Positions 1 to 7,761 of a DNA stretch of 27,474 bases are shown here, one piece after another. The position numbers were made by a program, and so were the translations under genes. Origin of the DNA: Thermoplasmata archaeon (GTDB lineage Archaea; Thermoplasmatota; Thermoplasmata; Lutacidiplasmatales; UBA184); assembly GCA_030037695.1 (NCBI GenBank), contig JASHQF010000034.1, positions 1 to 27,474 on the forward strand, given 5' to 3'. The first letter of the stretch is position 1. Every line of letters begins with the position of its first letter. The notes below the pieces were generated by a model. That model was given only the letters and a program-made list of their open reading frames with translations, did not search any database and was not told the DNA's origin.

Positions 1-1289
1 CCGGGCTCGCGGGCAGCGGTGCCACGTTCAGCGCGACCGGGCTCGCCGCGAGCGCGACCTTCGCGCTCTGCTTCGACGCTACCGCGGGCGTCGAGGGGAC
101 CGGGTGCGTGGCGCTCGGTCCGACCGACGCCAACGGTTCGTTCTCGGCCACCGTGACCGTGCCTGCAGTGACCCCCGGACCGTACTTCCTCGAACTCTGG
201 ACGGCCGCGTCGGGCGGGACCTGGCTCGCCGAGGGGAGCCCGTTCCTCGTCGCGCCCCCCACGGCCCTGGCGCTCACCTCCACGGGGGGACCGGTGGGGG
301 AGGTCGTGACGGTCACCGGCTCGTCGTTCGCTCCGGACTCCCCGATCACGTTCACGTTCGGCGGGGTGAACGCCCAGTTCGTCGCCTGCTCGTTCGGTAC
401 CCTCGCCGCGGGCGTCGTGACGACCGACGGCGCGGGAAGCTTCGTGTGCACGGTCAAGGTGCCTGCGGGCGCAACTAGCTCCGGGGTCGTGGCGGTGGAC
501 GGGGCGTCGGATTCGGCCACCCTCACGTTCCAGATCACGGTCCCCTCGATCGCAGTCGCCCCGACGAACGCCGCGCCGGGCTCCACGCTCACCCTCTCCG
601 GGTCCGGCTTTGCCAGCACGGACACCTCGCTCACGATCTCGAGCCGACCCGCCGGTGCGATCGGGGCGGCGTCCTGCCCGGCCTCGAACCAGACGATCGG
701 GTCCTGCTCGCTCACGCTCGCTCCGAGCGTCTCCGGGACCGTCACGATCACGGCGACCGGGGCGGGGGGCCCCAACGACACGGCGTCCACCTCGCTCACG
801 ATCGTCGTGCCGCCGACGCACCACGCCTCGACCGGCTTCCTCGGCCTACCCGGGGACGTCGGCTACATCGTGGTGGGGGGAACGGCGGTCGCGGTGACCG
901 CGGTCGTCATCGGCATCCTCGCGGGCGCCCACTCCACAGCCCCCCTGGGAGCGGGAGGGATCGCTGGCGGCGAGGCCGCGCGGCGGGGACGGAAGCGACG
1001 GCTCCGCCGACGGTCAACGCCGCCCTCCGGCGAGCCGGAGACGCCCGGTGCGCCCTCGGACGGTCCTCGCGGTGCCCCGCCGGCCGCACCGACCTCCGTG
1101 GCGGGATCCACGCCCGCTCCTACCCCGCCGAGCGCTACCCGCGGGGGCGTCACCCCGACGGCCTCCGGGGTCGTCCCCGCGGCGGCCCCGGTGTGCGGCG
1201 CCTGCGGCGCCCCGTACGAGGCGGGCGAGAGGTTTTGCACGGCGTGCGGTCGACCTCGCGAAGGGGGTGGGCCGAGCGGACCGGCGTAG
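1..1289 (+). CDS. Ig-like repeat surface protein with C-terminal anchor and zinc ribbon (5' partial)
   Basis: The frame is open from the first bases, so the start lies upstream of the window. Three Ig/TIG-like beta domains of about 90 residues can be seen, with phrases such as 'GEVVTVTGSSFAPDS' and 'GSTLTLSGSGFASTD'. This architecture is typical of large archaeal surface proteins. After the last domain comes FLGLPGDVGY (from base 837) and a single hydrophobic segment (about 849-930). A basic RRGRKRRLRRR stretch follows, which suggests a cytoplasmic C-terminus, then about 70 Pro/Ala-rich residues and a four-cysteine zinc ribbon (CGAC...CTAC, from base 1194). The likely topology is outside Ig domains, one membrane pass and an inside zinc ribbon. 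The next gene starts 3 nt after the stop, so the two are probably co-transcribed. Ligand and partner are unknown. Confidence 0.85.
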   Translation, partial: GLAGSGATFSATGLAASATFALCFDATAGVEGTGCVALGPTDANGSFSATVTVPAVTPGPYFLELWTAASGGTWLAEGSPFLVAPPTALALTSTGGPVGEVVTVTGSSFAPDSPITFTFGGVNAQFVACSFGTLAAGVVTTDGAGSFVCTVKVPAGATSSGVVAVDGASDSATLTFQITVPSIAVAPTNAAPGSTLTLSGSGFASTDTSLTISSRPAGAIGAASCPASNQTIGSCSLTLAPSVSGTVTITATGAGGPNDTASTSLTIVVPPTHHASTGFLGLPGDVGYIVVGGTAVAVTAVVIGILAGAHSTAPLGAGGIAGGEAARRGRKRRLRRRSTPPSGEPETPGAPSDGPRGAPPAAPTSVAGSTPAPTPPSATRGGVTPTASGVVPAAAPVCGACGAPYEAGERFCTACGRPREGGGPSGPA

Positions 1290-1292
1290 GCG

Positions 1293-2234
1293 ATGGTGGC
1301 GGCCGTCTCGATCGGGGACCTCCTCCTGCTCCCCGCGCTCATCGGATACACGATCTGGTGGACCACGGATCTCCGCCGCGGATCGCTCGTCCGACGCTGG
1401 ACCCTCGGTCTGCATCTCGTCGTGTATGCCCTCGCGGCGTTCTACATCTGGGCGGTCTCGCTCGGCGAGATCGTGCTCCGGGGCGCCGCCTCCTCCCCGG
1501 CCACGTGGCTCTGGACGATCGTCCTCACGGTGACCGGGGTGGCCGCGACGGAGGCCGGCCTCTGGTACGGCAGCCGCCGGCTCGTGCTCGAGAGGACCGC
1601 CGACGACCGGTGGTCGTACCGGGGCCCGATCGCGATCGCGGCGTTCTGGCTGGGGTTGTACGTCGCCCGCCTCGGCCTCGAGGACGGCCTCCTCGGCGGC
1701 TTCTCGGTGTTCTTCCCGACCGGCCATGTCCCCTCGGGGATCCCGGTGGGCACGTTCGAGGGGGTGGTCCTGGTGATCGCGTCCCTGTACCTCGTCAGTT
1801 TCGGGTTCCTCCTCGGCATCTCGATCGTCGTCTGGGACGGCACGGCGCGGGGGTCGACGGCTCCGTCGGCCCCGTCGCCCGACCCTGAGGTCGCTCCCCG
1901 GACCGTAGCGTCTCCGCCGTCGAGCTTCGCGATCACCCCGCCCCTCGAGCTGCCCCCGGCCGCGCAAGCCGTCTCGGGAGGATTCTTCCGGGACGTGTCG
2001 CCCGCCGGCGGCCCCCCAGTACTTTCAGCGCGCCCCGGCTCGGGGGCGGCCTCGTCGGTACCCGGGGTCGAGCCGGCCGCGCGGTGCCCCGCGTGCGGGA
2101 CCCCGGTGCGCGGGAGCTGGGCGTACTGCGGAAGTTGCGGCAGGACCCTCGCGGGCCCATCGAAGGTCGGTCCCGCGCCGCCCGCATCCCCGGCGGGCCC
2201 CGAGAGCCTTGGGCGGCAGCCTTCGCGCGATTAG
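1293..2234 (+). CDS. Five-pass membrane protein with C-terminal zinc ribbon
   Basis: The 313-residue protein has about five hydrophobic helices, roughly at residues 6-23, 34-56, 66-88, 104-122 and 146-172. A Pro/Ser/Ala-rich tail of about 90 residues follows, then a zinc ribbon with C265, C268, C279 and C282 (CPAC...CGSC). I do not recognise the family. The ATG is 3 nt downstream of the stop of the Ig-repeat protein. Both proteins end in the same kind of cytoplasmic zinc ribbon after a low-complexity linker, which suggests they work at the same membrane site. An odd number of helices with an inside C-terminus would place the short N-terminus outside. A transport or signalling role is possible, but nothing in the sequence shows one. 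Confidence 0.8.
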   Translation: MVAAVSIGDLLLLPALIGYTIWWTTDLRRGSLVRRWTLGLHLVVYALAAFYIWAVSLGEIVLRGAASSPATWLWTIVLTVTGVAATEAGLWYGSRRLVLERTADDRWSYRGPIAIAAFWLGLYVARLGLEDGLLGGFSVFFPTGHVPSGIPVGTFEGVVLVIASLYLVSFGFLLGISIVVWDGTARGSTAPSAPSPDPEVAPRTVASPPSSFAITPPLELPPAAQAVSGGFFRDVSPAGGPPVLSARPGSGAASSVPGVEPAARCPACGTPVRGSWAYCGSCGRTLAGPSKVGPAPPASPAGPESLGRQPSRD

Positions 2235-2374
2235 GCTCGGCGCGCGATGGCCCTCTGATCTCTGCCTCGTACGGAGGATCCGCGGCCGCTCGCGGCCATT
2301 CTGGCGCGGGGGGTTTTCACGCGCCGGCGTGGGGCTCCGGGACGGGACCCGAGACCCTCCCGTTCACCCAATGC

Positions 2375-2384
2375 CTCTTATCCC
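2375..2384 (+). promoter_or_regulatory. TATA-like box for the nine-repeat surface protein
   Basis: CTCTTATCCC is an AT-containing island in GC-rich DNA, centred about 29 nt before the ATG at 2409. This spacing would give a leaderless or nearly leaderless transcript. The rest of the 2235-2408 gap holds a GGCCGC/GCGGCC inverted repeat (2284-2297), possibly part of the terminator of the upstream gene, and nothing else I can identify. Confidence 0.4.
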
Positions 2385-2408
2385 GCGATAGTTGCCGTTC
2401 GACTCGAT

Positions 2409-5400
2409 ATGTCGAGCCGCCGGACGGTTGCGGGGCGTGGGTCCAAGGTGAGCGCAGGGATACTGTTCGTCGTCGTCCTCGGGATGATCCTCGGTACCGC
2501 GGGAGCGTCGCTGACGTCCGCATCGGCCCTGACGGGATCCGGTGCGAACGTGATCGCGCACGGCGGCGGGACCCCGCCACGCTCGGCCGCCGCGGCACCG
2601 CTTCCCTCGGTCCCGTCCCTGTCCTCTCCCGCCCCCACCGGTGGGCCCGCGGCCGGCGACCTCCCGGCTCCCCTTCGTTCCCCTTGGAACGGTCCCGTGG
2701 CCGGTCCGGCCGCACCGAGCGCGCCGGCTCCGACTTCGTCGTCCGATCCGGTCAACTACTCCACCGCAGCGGCGAGCGTGCTCGCGGTCGCGTCCGGCTA
2801 CCAAGGAGCGACCGACTGGGCCGTGGAGATCGGGGGTGGGGAGGCGCTCCATGCCTCCGCCAACCTCTCCACCGCGAACATCACCGCCAACTGCACCGTG
2901 ACCTGGATCGCCCCCGAGGTCGCTGCCATCTACGCACCGTCCACCCCGGCGTCGGCGGCTATCGGCACGGCGAACTTCTACTTCTTCTACCTCATCTCGG
3001 CGACCGCCTCTACCACCGTGCTCGTGGCGGGTGTGGTGAACGGGACGGCGGGTCTCGTCTTCTCCTACCCCCGGGGAGGGTGCACGGGCCCGTTCAACAC
3101 CTACACTCCGGTCGGCACCGGGATCATCGACTCGCCTGAGGCCGTCGCGGCGGCGAACGGCGCCGGCGGCAGCGCCTTCCTGGCCACCCACCCGAACGCG
3201 AGCAAGGAGTGGTACGTCATCCCGACCCAGAACATCTCGGACCTGACCCTTCCCCCGCTCTGGACCGTCGAGTACAATTCGGCCTGCGGGGCGGGATTCG
3301 AGGCGGAGCTCGATGCGTACACCGGGCAGGTGCTCGAGCACACGGCCTCGACCACCTGCCTCTGGCAGGTCAATTTCACCGCCTCCGGCCTCCCCAGCGG
3401 CAGCGTCTGGTCGGTCCGGCTGAACGGCTCCGCCCTCTACACGACCACCACGGGGATCGACGAGATCCAGCTGGCGAACGGTTCGTACACCTACGCCGTC
3501 CCCTCGCCGGAGGGGTACGTGCCGACCCCGAGCAGCGGGGGATTCACCGTCTCCGGGTCGAACCAAACGATCCGCATCTCGTTCGCCCCACAGCCTGGGT
3601 ACTACAATGTTGTGTTCACCGAGAAGGGCCTCAACGCCTCGACCATCTGGTCGGTCTCGGTCCCGGGGAACGCCACCTCGACGTTCGGTCCGTCGATCGC
3701 GTTCACGGTCCCGAACGGAAGCTACGCCTTCACGGCGTCCGCGTCCGGCTACTCGGCGGATCCCGCCTCCGGAACCGTCGACGTGAGCGGCTCCGCCCAG
3801 TCGGTCACGATCACCTTCCACCTCCTGCCCGTCGTCACGTTCTCGGGGACCGGGCTGGTGGGCCTGCTCGACTGGACGGTCGACCTCAACAACACGACAC
3901 GAACGCTCTCGGGGAACGTCCAGGGCGGCTTCTCGGAGCCGAACGGGACGTACAGCTGGAGCGTGACCGCGCCGACCGGGTACGTCGCGTCGCCGAGCAG
4001 CGGCACCGTCGTCGTCAACGGCGCCAATCGGTCGATCGCGATCGCCTTCACCGTGCTCGCCGGCTACTACACGATCACGTTCAAGGAGAGCGGACTCACG
4101 GGGTTCACGTACTGGGGGATCGACTTCAACAACGGCAGCGCGATCGAGACGAGCGTCGCGGGCGGGCCGAACCTGGCCGTCGTCGCCGCGAACGGGTCGT
4201 ACCCCTACTATGCGTACAGCGAGGTACCGTACGTCGCCGTGCCCCAGGTCGGCGTGGTGCCGGTGAACGGCGCGAACCTCACCGTCACGATCGACTACGT
4301 GCTCCTCCCGTACCACGTGAACTTCACGGAGACGGGGCTGCCCGCGGGCACCCTCTGGTACGTGACCCTGAACGGATCGTTCGGGGCCAATACCTCCGGG
4401 CCGATCACCTTCTACCTAGCCAACGGGACGTTCAACTACACCGTGGAGTACCTGCCGGGGTACAACGCGACGCCCGCGAGCGGGAGCGTGAAGATCCACG
4501 GCGGCAACGCCACGGTCCCGATCATGTTCCAGCCGATCCCCTACGCCGTGACGTTCACCGAATCCGGGCTCCCCGCCAGCACGAGCTGGTCGGTGACGTA
4601 CAACGGGTCGACCAGGAGCTCGACCACCGCGACGATCGTGTTCGACGAACCGGACGGGGCGTACAGCTACTCGGTGGGCACGGTCGCCGGCTATTCGGCC
4701 GCGCCGCCCTCCGGATCGCTCGACGTCGCGGGCGCCGCGACCGGGACGACGATCGACTTCTCGGTCGTGACGACGTACGCCGTCACGTTCACCGAGGTCG
4801 GCCTCCCGTCGGGGACCGACTGGTCGATCACCTACGCGAGCACGACGCTGAGCTCGACGACGACCACGATCGTCTTCGAGGAGCCGAGCGGATCGTACAC
4901 GTACAGCACCGGCGCGGTCGGCGGCTGGGTCCCCTCGTCCGCCTCGGGGAGCCTGCCCGTGTCGGCGGCGCCGACGGGCACGACGATCACGTTCACGCCG
5001 TTCAGCTTCGCGGTGACGTTCACCGAGACGGGCCTACCGGGCGGGACCAGCTGGTCGATCACGTACGCGGGAAGCCCGAAGAGCTCCACGACCTCGACAA
5101 TCGTCTTCGAGGAGCCGAACGGGACGTACAGCTACGCGGCCGGCGTGGTCCCCGGCTGGGCCCCGACCCCGGGCTCCGGCTCGCTCGCGGTCGCGGACGC
5201 CGCCACCGGTAAGACGATCGCGTTCACCGCCGTCACCTACACGGTCACGGTGTCGGAATCGGGCCTGCCCGGAGGCACGAGCTGGACCGCCACGCTGGGC
5301 GCGACCACGCTCGCGTCGACGACGACGAGCATCTCCTTCACCGTGCCGAACGGCACGTACGCCCTCACCTTCGGCTCGGTGACGGGATACACGGCCAACC

Positions 5401-5681
5401 GGACCACCGCCTCGGTCGCCGTGAGCGGAGCGGGGAAAACGGAAGCGGTCACGTACTCGACGAGCTCCCCGGGGAGCACCACGTCGAGCAGCCCCGCGCC
5501 GAAGTTCCTCGGCCTCCCCGGCATGGACGGCTACTACCTTCTCGGCGCCATCGCGGCGATCGTCGTGGCGGCGGGCGTCGGGCTCGCCCTGCGGGCCCGC
5601 GGGCGCCCGCCCCCGAGCTCGACCGAGCCCCCGTCGGACGCGGCCCCCTCTGAGGGAGAAGGGCCCGGGTCGTCCCCCTGA
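2409..5681 (+). CDS. Large secreted/anchored protein with nine FTESGLP-type beta repeats
   Basis: The 1090-residue protein begins with a basic N-terminus and a hydrophobic stretch (residues about 13-35), a signal peptide or signal anchor. A Pro/Ala/Ser linker follows. A unique domain (about 115-318) then ends in 'LWTVEYN...ELDAYTGQVLE', which resembles the end of a PepSY-like unit. Nine repeats of about 77-82 residues run from about residue 317 to 1018. Their consensus opens with 'VxFTESGLPxGTxWSVT', has 'NGxYxY' in the middle and closes with 'PxSGxxxV'. A Ser/Thr-rich stem, FLGLPGMDGY (residues 1033-1042), a membrane helix (about 1043-1065) and a short basic tail complete it. N-x-S/T sequons are frequent, so N-glycosylation is likely. 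Such repeats are common in Thermoplasmatota surface proteins. An adhesive or S-layer-associated role is inference. Confidence 0.88.
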   Translation: MSSRRTVAGRGSKVSAGILFVVVLGMILGTAGASLTSASALTGSGANVIAHGGGTPPRSAAAAPLPSVPSLSSPAPTGGPAAGDLPAPLRSPWNGPVAGPAAPSAPAPTSSSDPVNYSTAAASVLAVASGYQGATDWAVEIGGGEALHASANLSTANITANCTVTWIAPEVAAIYAPSTPASAAIGTANFYFFYLISATASTTVLVAGVVNGTAGLVFSYPRGGCTGPFNTYTPVGTGIIDSPEAVAAANGAGGSAFLATHPNASKEWYVIPTQNISDLTLPPLWTVEYNSACGAGFEAELDAYTGQVLEHTASTTCLWQVNFTASGLPSGSVWSVRLNGSALYTTTTGIDEIQLANGSYTYAVPSPEGYVPTPSSGGFTVSGSNQTIRISFAPQPGYYNVVFTEKGLNASTIWSVSVPGNATSTFGPSIAFTVPNGSYAFTASASGYSADPASGTVDVSGSAQSVTITFHLLPVVTFSGTGLVGLLDWTVDLNNTTRTLSGNVQGGFSEPNGTYSWSVTAPTGYVASPSSGTVVVNGANRSIAIAFTVLAGYYTITFKESGLTGFTYWGIDFNNGSAIETSVAGGPNLAVVAANGSYPYYAYSEVPYVAVPQVGVVPVNGANLTVTIDYVLLPYHVNFTETGLPAGTLWYVTLNGSFGANTSGPITFYLANGTFNYTVEYLPGYNATPASGSVKIHGGNATVPIMFQPIPYAVTFTESGLPASTSWSVTYNGSTRSSTTATIVFDEPDGAYSYSVGTVAGYSAAPPSGSLDVAGAATGTTIDFSVVTTYAVTFTEVGLPSGTDWSITYASTTLSSTTTTIVFEEPSGSYTYSTGAVGGWVPSSASGSLPVSAAPTGTTITFTPFSFAVTFTETGLPGGTSWSITYAGSPKSSTTSTIVFEEPNGTYSYAAGVVPGWAPTPGSGSLAVADAATGKTIAFTAVTYTVTVSESGLPGGTSWTATLGATTLASTTTSISFTVPNGTYALTFGSVTGYTANRTTASVAVSGAGKTEAVTYSTSSPGSTTSSSPAPKFLGLPGMDGYYLLGAIAAIVVAAGVGLALRARGRPPPSSTEPPSDAAPSEGEGPGSSP
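3357..5462 (+). repeat. Nine tandem protein-level repeats of about 231-246 nt
   Basis: Repeat units begin near 3357, 3600, 3829, 4063, 4309, 4543, 4770, 5008 and 5237, inside the large surface protein. Units 6 to 8 are closest to each other, sharing 'SSTTxTIVFxEPxGxYxY', 'SGSLxV' and 'TGxTIxF', which points to recent duplication. Units 3 and 4 have diverged most and no longer read FTESGLP. These are coding repeats without spacers, not a CRISPR array. Confidence 0.85.
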
Positions 5682-5770
5682 GCCTCCCCGTCGGCCCAGC
5701 ACCCGGGCCCCGCGGCGGGTATCACGCCGAGGGGCGCGGGCGGCGAAGGCACGGCGAGGGAGCCGGAGGC

Positions 5771-5789
5771 GGGGCCCGGCGGGGGCCCC
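5771..5789. terminator. Perfect 7-bp hairpin between convergent genes
   Basis: GGGGCCC-GGCGG-GGGCCCC forms a perfect stem with a 5-nt loop. It lies in the 139-nt gap between the ends of the surface protein (+) and the M29-like gene (-). The position suits a terminator serving both strands. There is no T-tract, so the role is inferred from location. Confidence 0.4.
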
Positions 5790-5820
5790 TGCCCCCGGTA
5801 CCGCGCCGGAGCGCGTGAGG

Positions 5821-6930
5821 CTACAGCAGCCGGCCGTCGCGAACGATCGGGACCCCGTCGACGGCGATCTCCGCGCCGGCGAGCGAGACCCAGTTCATGA
5901 AGCTCGACCTGTTGGCGCCGCCGAGATGCTGGTTCCTCCCGACGGTCAACGTGACGCCGCCGAGCTCGATGCTCTCCAAGTTCGGCACGTCACGGACGGC
6001 CGGATTGAGGCCGAACATGAGCGCGCCGGTCCGGTCCCGGCCCGCCGTGCCGTGCCGGTACCTCCGGGCGAACTCCTCCCCGCCGTGGTCGAACGCGTAG
6101 GAGGCGAGCCGTCCGTCGGAGAACTCGAGGGTTCCCCCGTCGCTCCAGAACCACCAGATGTTCGTTCGGCGATTGGCGTGAATGCGCCCCTCGGCGGTCC
6201 GTGCGTCCAGGGCGACGTCGACGCGACCGCCCGGGATCTGGGCCAGCATGTCGGTCGGGCTGTACCGCTTGTTCCGCGGGTGCGGCGTGCCGTCGTGCAA
6301 GCGCGGAGGCGTACCGGCCAAGGCGACCTCAAGGTCGGTCCCGTTGGCGTGGGTGATCCGGATCCGCTTGCCGCGGGCCAGGGCCCGAACGAGCCGGGCG
6401 CCCCGCTTCGCCGTCTCCGCCGGGTCGGTGAGACACGCGCGTAGGATCTGATCCTCCCAACGAGCCCGATCCAGCTTCCACTGCCTCGCCCGCCCCTGCG
6501 TCGCGAACCCGATCGTCACCCGCGCGCCGCGAAGCCCCGACCTCCGAGCTGCCTCGTACCACGGCGAGAACCAGCCGATCGCCTCCTCGAACGTCCGTTC
6601 GGGGAGCGCCTCGAGCCGATCCGTGTCGCCCGGCCCCCAGAAGTGGACGTAGAGGTCCGAGGCCTTCAGCGCCGCCCACTCCGGAGCGCTCGCCCGCCCG
6701 AGGAGCTTGCTCTGCCGGCGGTCGATCGCGTGCCACCACGCGTCCTCGTCCTCGTGGATGTGGAGCGTTCTCCCGCCCGCCCGTCGGATCTCGTCGATCA
6801 CCGCGGTGGCGATCGGAAGGGTGTGGTCCCAGGATTCGACGATCGCGTTCTCCCCCGCCCGTACCTTGAGGCAGCGGGTCACGATCGCGCGGGCCGCATC
6901 GCGTTGCAGCTTCGAGGGAGCTTCCGACAT
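5821..6930 (-). CDS. M29 (aminopeptidase T)-like protein, metal ligands apparently lost
   Basis: The 369-residue protein has the layout of the M29 leucyl aminopeptidase / aminopeptidase T family. An N-terminal half is followed by 'HANGTDLEVAL' and 'IPGGRVDVAL', and the C-terminal half contains 'GLNPAVRD', 'VGRNQHLGGAN' and a closing 'VDGVPIVRDGRLL'. Known M29 enzymes are dinuclear metallopeptidases of about 370-415 residues. At places where they carry metal ligands, this sequence reads differently. The Glu of 'PxGE' is Arg, the Glu of 'GELGxGxN' is Ala, and the closing 'HxDF' is 'FMNW'. It may be a non-peptidase or may use another chemistry. The ATG at 6930 is the first start in frame. The gene stands alone, convergent with the surface protein and divergent from the regulator at 7108. 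Confidence 0.72.
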   Translation of the reverse strand: MSEAPSKLQRDAARAIVTRCLKVRAGENAIVESWDHTLPIATAVIDEIRRAGGRTLHIHEDEDAWWHAIDRRQSKLLGRASAPEWAALKASDLYVHFWGPGDTDRLEALPERTFEEAIGWFSPWYEAARRSGLRGARVTIGFATQGRARQWKLDRARWEDQILRACLTDPAETAKRGARLVRALARGKRIRITHANGTDLEVALAGTPPRLHDGTPHPRNKRYSPTDMLAQIPGGRVDVALDARTAEGRIHANRRTNIWWFWSDGGTLEFSDGRLASYAFDHGGEEFARRYRHGTAGRDRTGALMFGLNPAVRDVPNLESIELGGVTLTVGRNQHLGGANRSSFMNWVSLAGAEIAVDGVPIVRDGRLL

Positions 6931-7055
6931 CGCCCGCGGTCGAGGTCGGCGACCTACTTCTCACCCATGACTCCCCTTCGAACCAGGGTCGACCGCCTCG
7001 TTTCCGTAGGGAGTCTCGAGCGACCGCTTCGCGCCGGCGGCTCTAGGCGCCCGCT

Positions 7056-7105
7056 GTTTTACATCACTTAATAATCATTAAATAGGCGTTTATTTTGTGT
7101 TAAAC
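7056..7105 (+). promoter_or_regulatory. AT-rich promoter/operator of the RHH regulator
   Basis: This block of AT-rich sequence stands out sharply from its GC-rich surroundings. ATTAAATAGG (7077-7086) is a good archaeal TATA box, about 26 nt before the GTG at 7108, so the transcript would be leaderless. It lies among dyads: TTAAT-AATC-ATTAA (7068-7081), and the imperfect pair GTTTTACATCAC (7056-7067) and GTGTTAAAC (7097-7105). Dyads around a TATA box fit repression by a dimeric regulator such as the RHH protein encoded next to it. The rest of the 6931-7107 gap has no recognisable gene. Confidence 0.55.
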
Positions 7106-7107
7106 GC

Positions 7108-7506
7108 GTGACGACCGCCCGGCGCGCCCGGCTCGCGGATCGTTTCCTCGGCGTGCGCCTCACGTCCGAGGAAGTCGATCTGCTCGAGGGGTTCCGTCGC
7201 GCGCGAGAGCTACCGAGCCGCTCGGACGCGGTCCGGGCCCTCGTGCGCGACGCGGCCCCCGCTCGGCCGAGCGCGATCGAGCTCCCGGCCAGCCTCGGCG
7301 CGGAGCTCGAGGAGCTCGTGGAGGAGGGGTTCGCCTCCGATCCGCGCGCTGCCCTCGAGATGGTGCTCGCGCTGGGCCTCCAGGAGCTCGTACGGACCCA
7401 CGGGGAACGGTGGGAGGCGCTTCGCCTCGCAGTGCGGGAACGCCGCGAGCGCAGGGAGCGGCGACGGCGGGCCGATCGCGAGGGGCGGGGGCTCCTCGGG
7501 CGCTAG
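7108..7506 (+). CDS. Ribbon-helix-helix transcriptional regulator, possibly tandem RHH
   Basis: The 132-residue basic protein has an N-terminal segment 'GVRLTSEEVDLLEGFR' followed by 'SRSDAVRALVRDA' (residues about 14-50). This matches the beta strand, helix A and helix B pattern of CopG/RHH DNA-binding proteins. A second segment, 'IELPASLGAELEELVEEG' then 'DPRAALEMVLALGLQELV' (about 57-95), looks like a degenerate second RHH unit. The C-terminus is a very basic helix rich in Arg and Glu. The start is GTG. The AT-rich dyad promoter directly upstream suggests autoregulation. It may also control the downstream small protein and cobalamin adenosyltransferase, since the gap is only 18 nt; that is inference. 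Confidence 0.75.
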   Translation: MTTARRARLADRFLGVRLTSEEVDLLEGFRRARELPSRSDAVRALVRDAAPARPSAIELPASLGAELEELVEEGFASDPRAALEMVLALGLQELVRTHGERWEALRLAVRERRERRERRRRADREGRGLLGR

Positions 7507-7524
7507 CCCCCGGTGGTGGAAGCG

Positions 7525-7761
7525 ATGAGCAGCATCGATGCGTTGGGGATGGCGTGGAGCGAGCGGAGCGGATTCATCTGCCGACTGTGCCGGAAGGACG
7601 CCAAGCATAATGAGGTGCTCCACATCTCGTTCTGCCCCGTCCACGGGCTGAGCTCTCCCCTCGACGAGCTCCCCGGGCGCCCGGAGGCGAGAGTATCGCG
7701 CGGCTCTACACTCGGACGGGCGACCGTGGAACGACCGCTCTTGCCGGCGGGGCGCGCGTAG
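7525..7761 (+). CDS. Small CxxC/CxxH zinc-binding-type protein
   Basis: The 78-residue frame starts at ATG 7525; a GTG at 7513 would add four residues. The core has C19, C22, C37 and H40 (CRLC...CPVH), a plausible single zinc site. GC at third codon positions is high through the zinc core, as expected of a real gene. The last 22 codons, from about 7695, overlap the start of the cobalamin adenosyltransferase in another frame and look non-conserved. No family was recognised. It lies between the RHH regulator and the adenosyltransferase on the same strand, so it is probably part of that operon. The C-terminal portion may be an artefact if the region contains a sequencing error. Confidence 0.5.
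   Translation: MSSIDALGMAWSERSGFICRLCRKDAKHNEVLHISFCPVHGLSSPLDELPGRPEARVSRGSTLGRATVERPLLPAGRA
7683..7687 (+). promoter_or_regulatory. Strong Shine-Dalgarno before an ATC codon
   Basis: GGAGG lies 7 nt before ATC at 7695. In the adenosyltransferase frame there is no ATG, GTG or TTG between the in-frame stop at 7611 and the conserved TRTGD motif. This ribosome-binding site therefore decides the start call for the next gene. Confidence 0.6.

Noticed and set aside
2364..4316. Minus-strand open frame of about 650 codons opposite the surface protein
   Set aside because: The composition is dominated by Arg, Gly, Asp and Val, and no motifs are present. It is a shadow of the repeat protein.
3209..5212. 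Second plus-strand open frame of about 667 codons inside the surface protein
   Set aside because: Arg/His/Asp-rich translation out of frame with the signal peptide, repeats and sequons; no sign of independent coding.
3357..5462. Possible CRISPR or other DNA repeat array
   Set aside because: The period is about 230-246 nt, the units are in frame, have no spacers and vary mainly as protein repeats do.
5682..5820. Riboswitch or small RNA in the convergent gap
   Set aside because: Only GC-rich self-complementarity and one simple hairpin are visible, between the ends of two genes. A terminator is the simpler reading.
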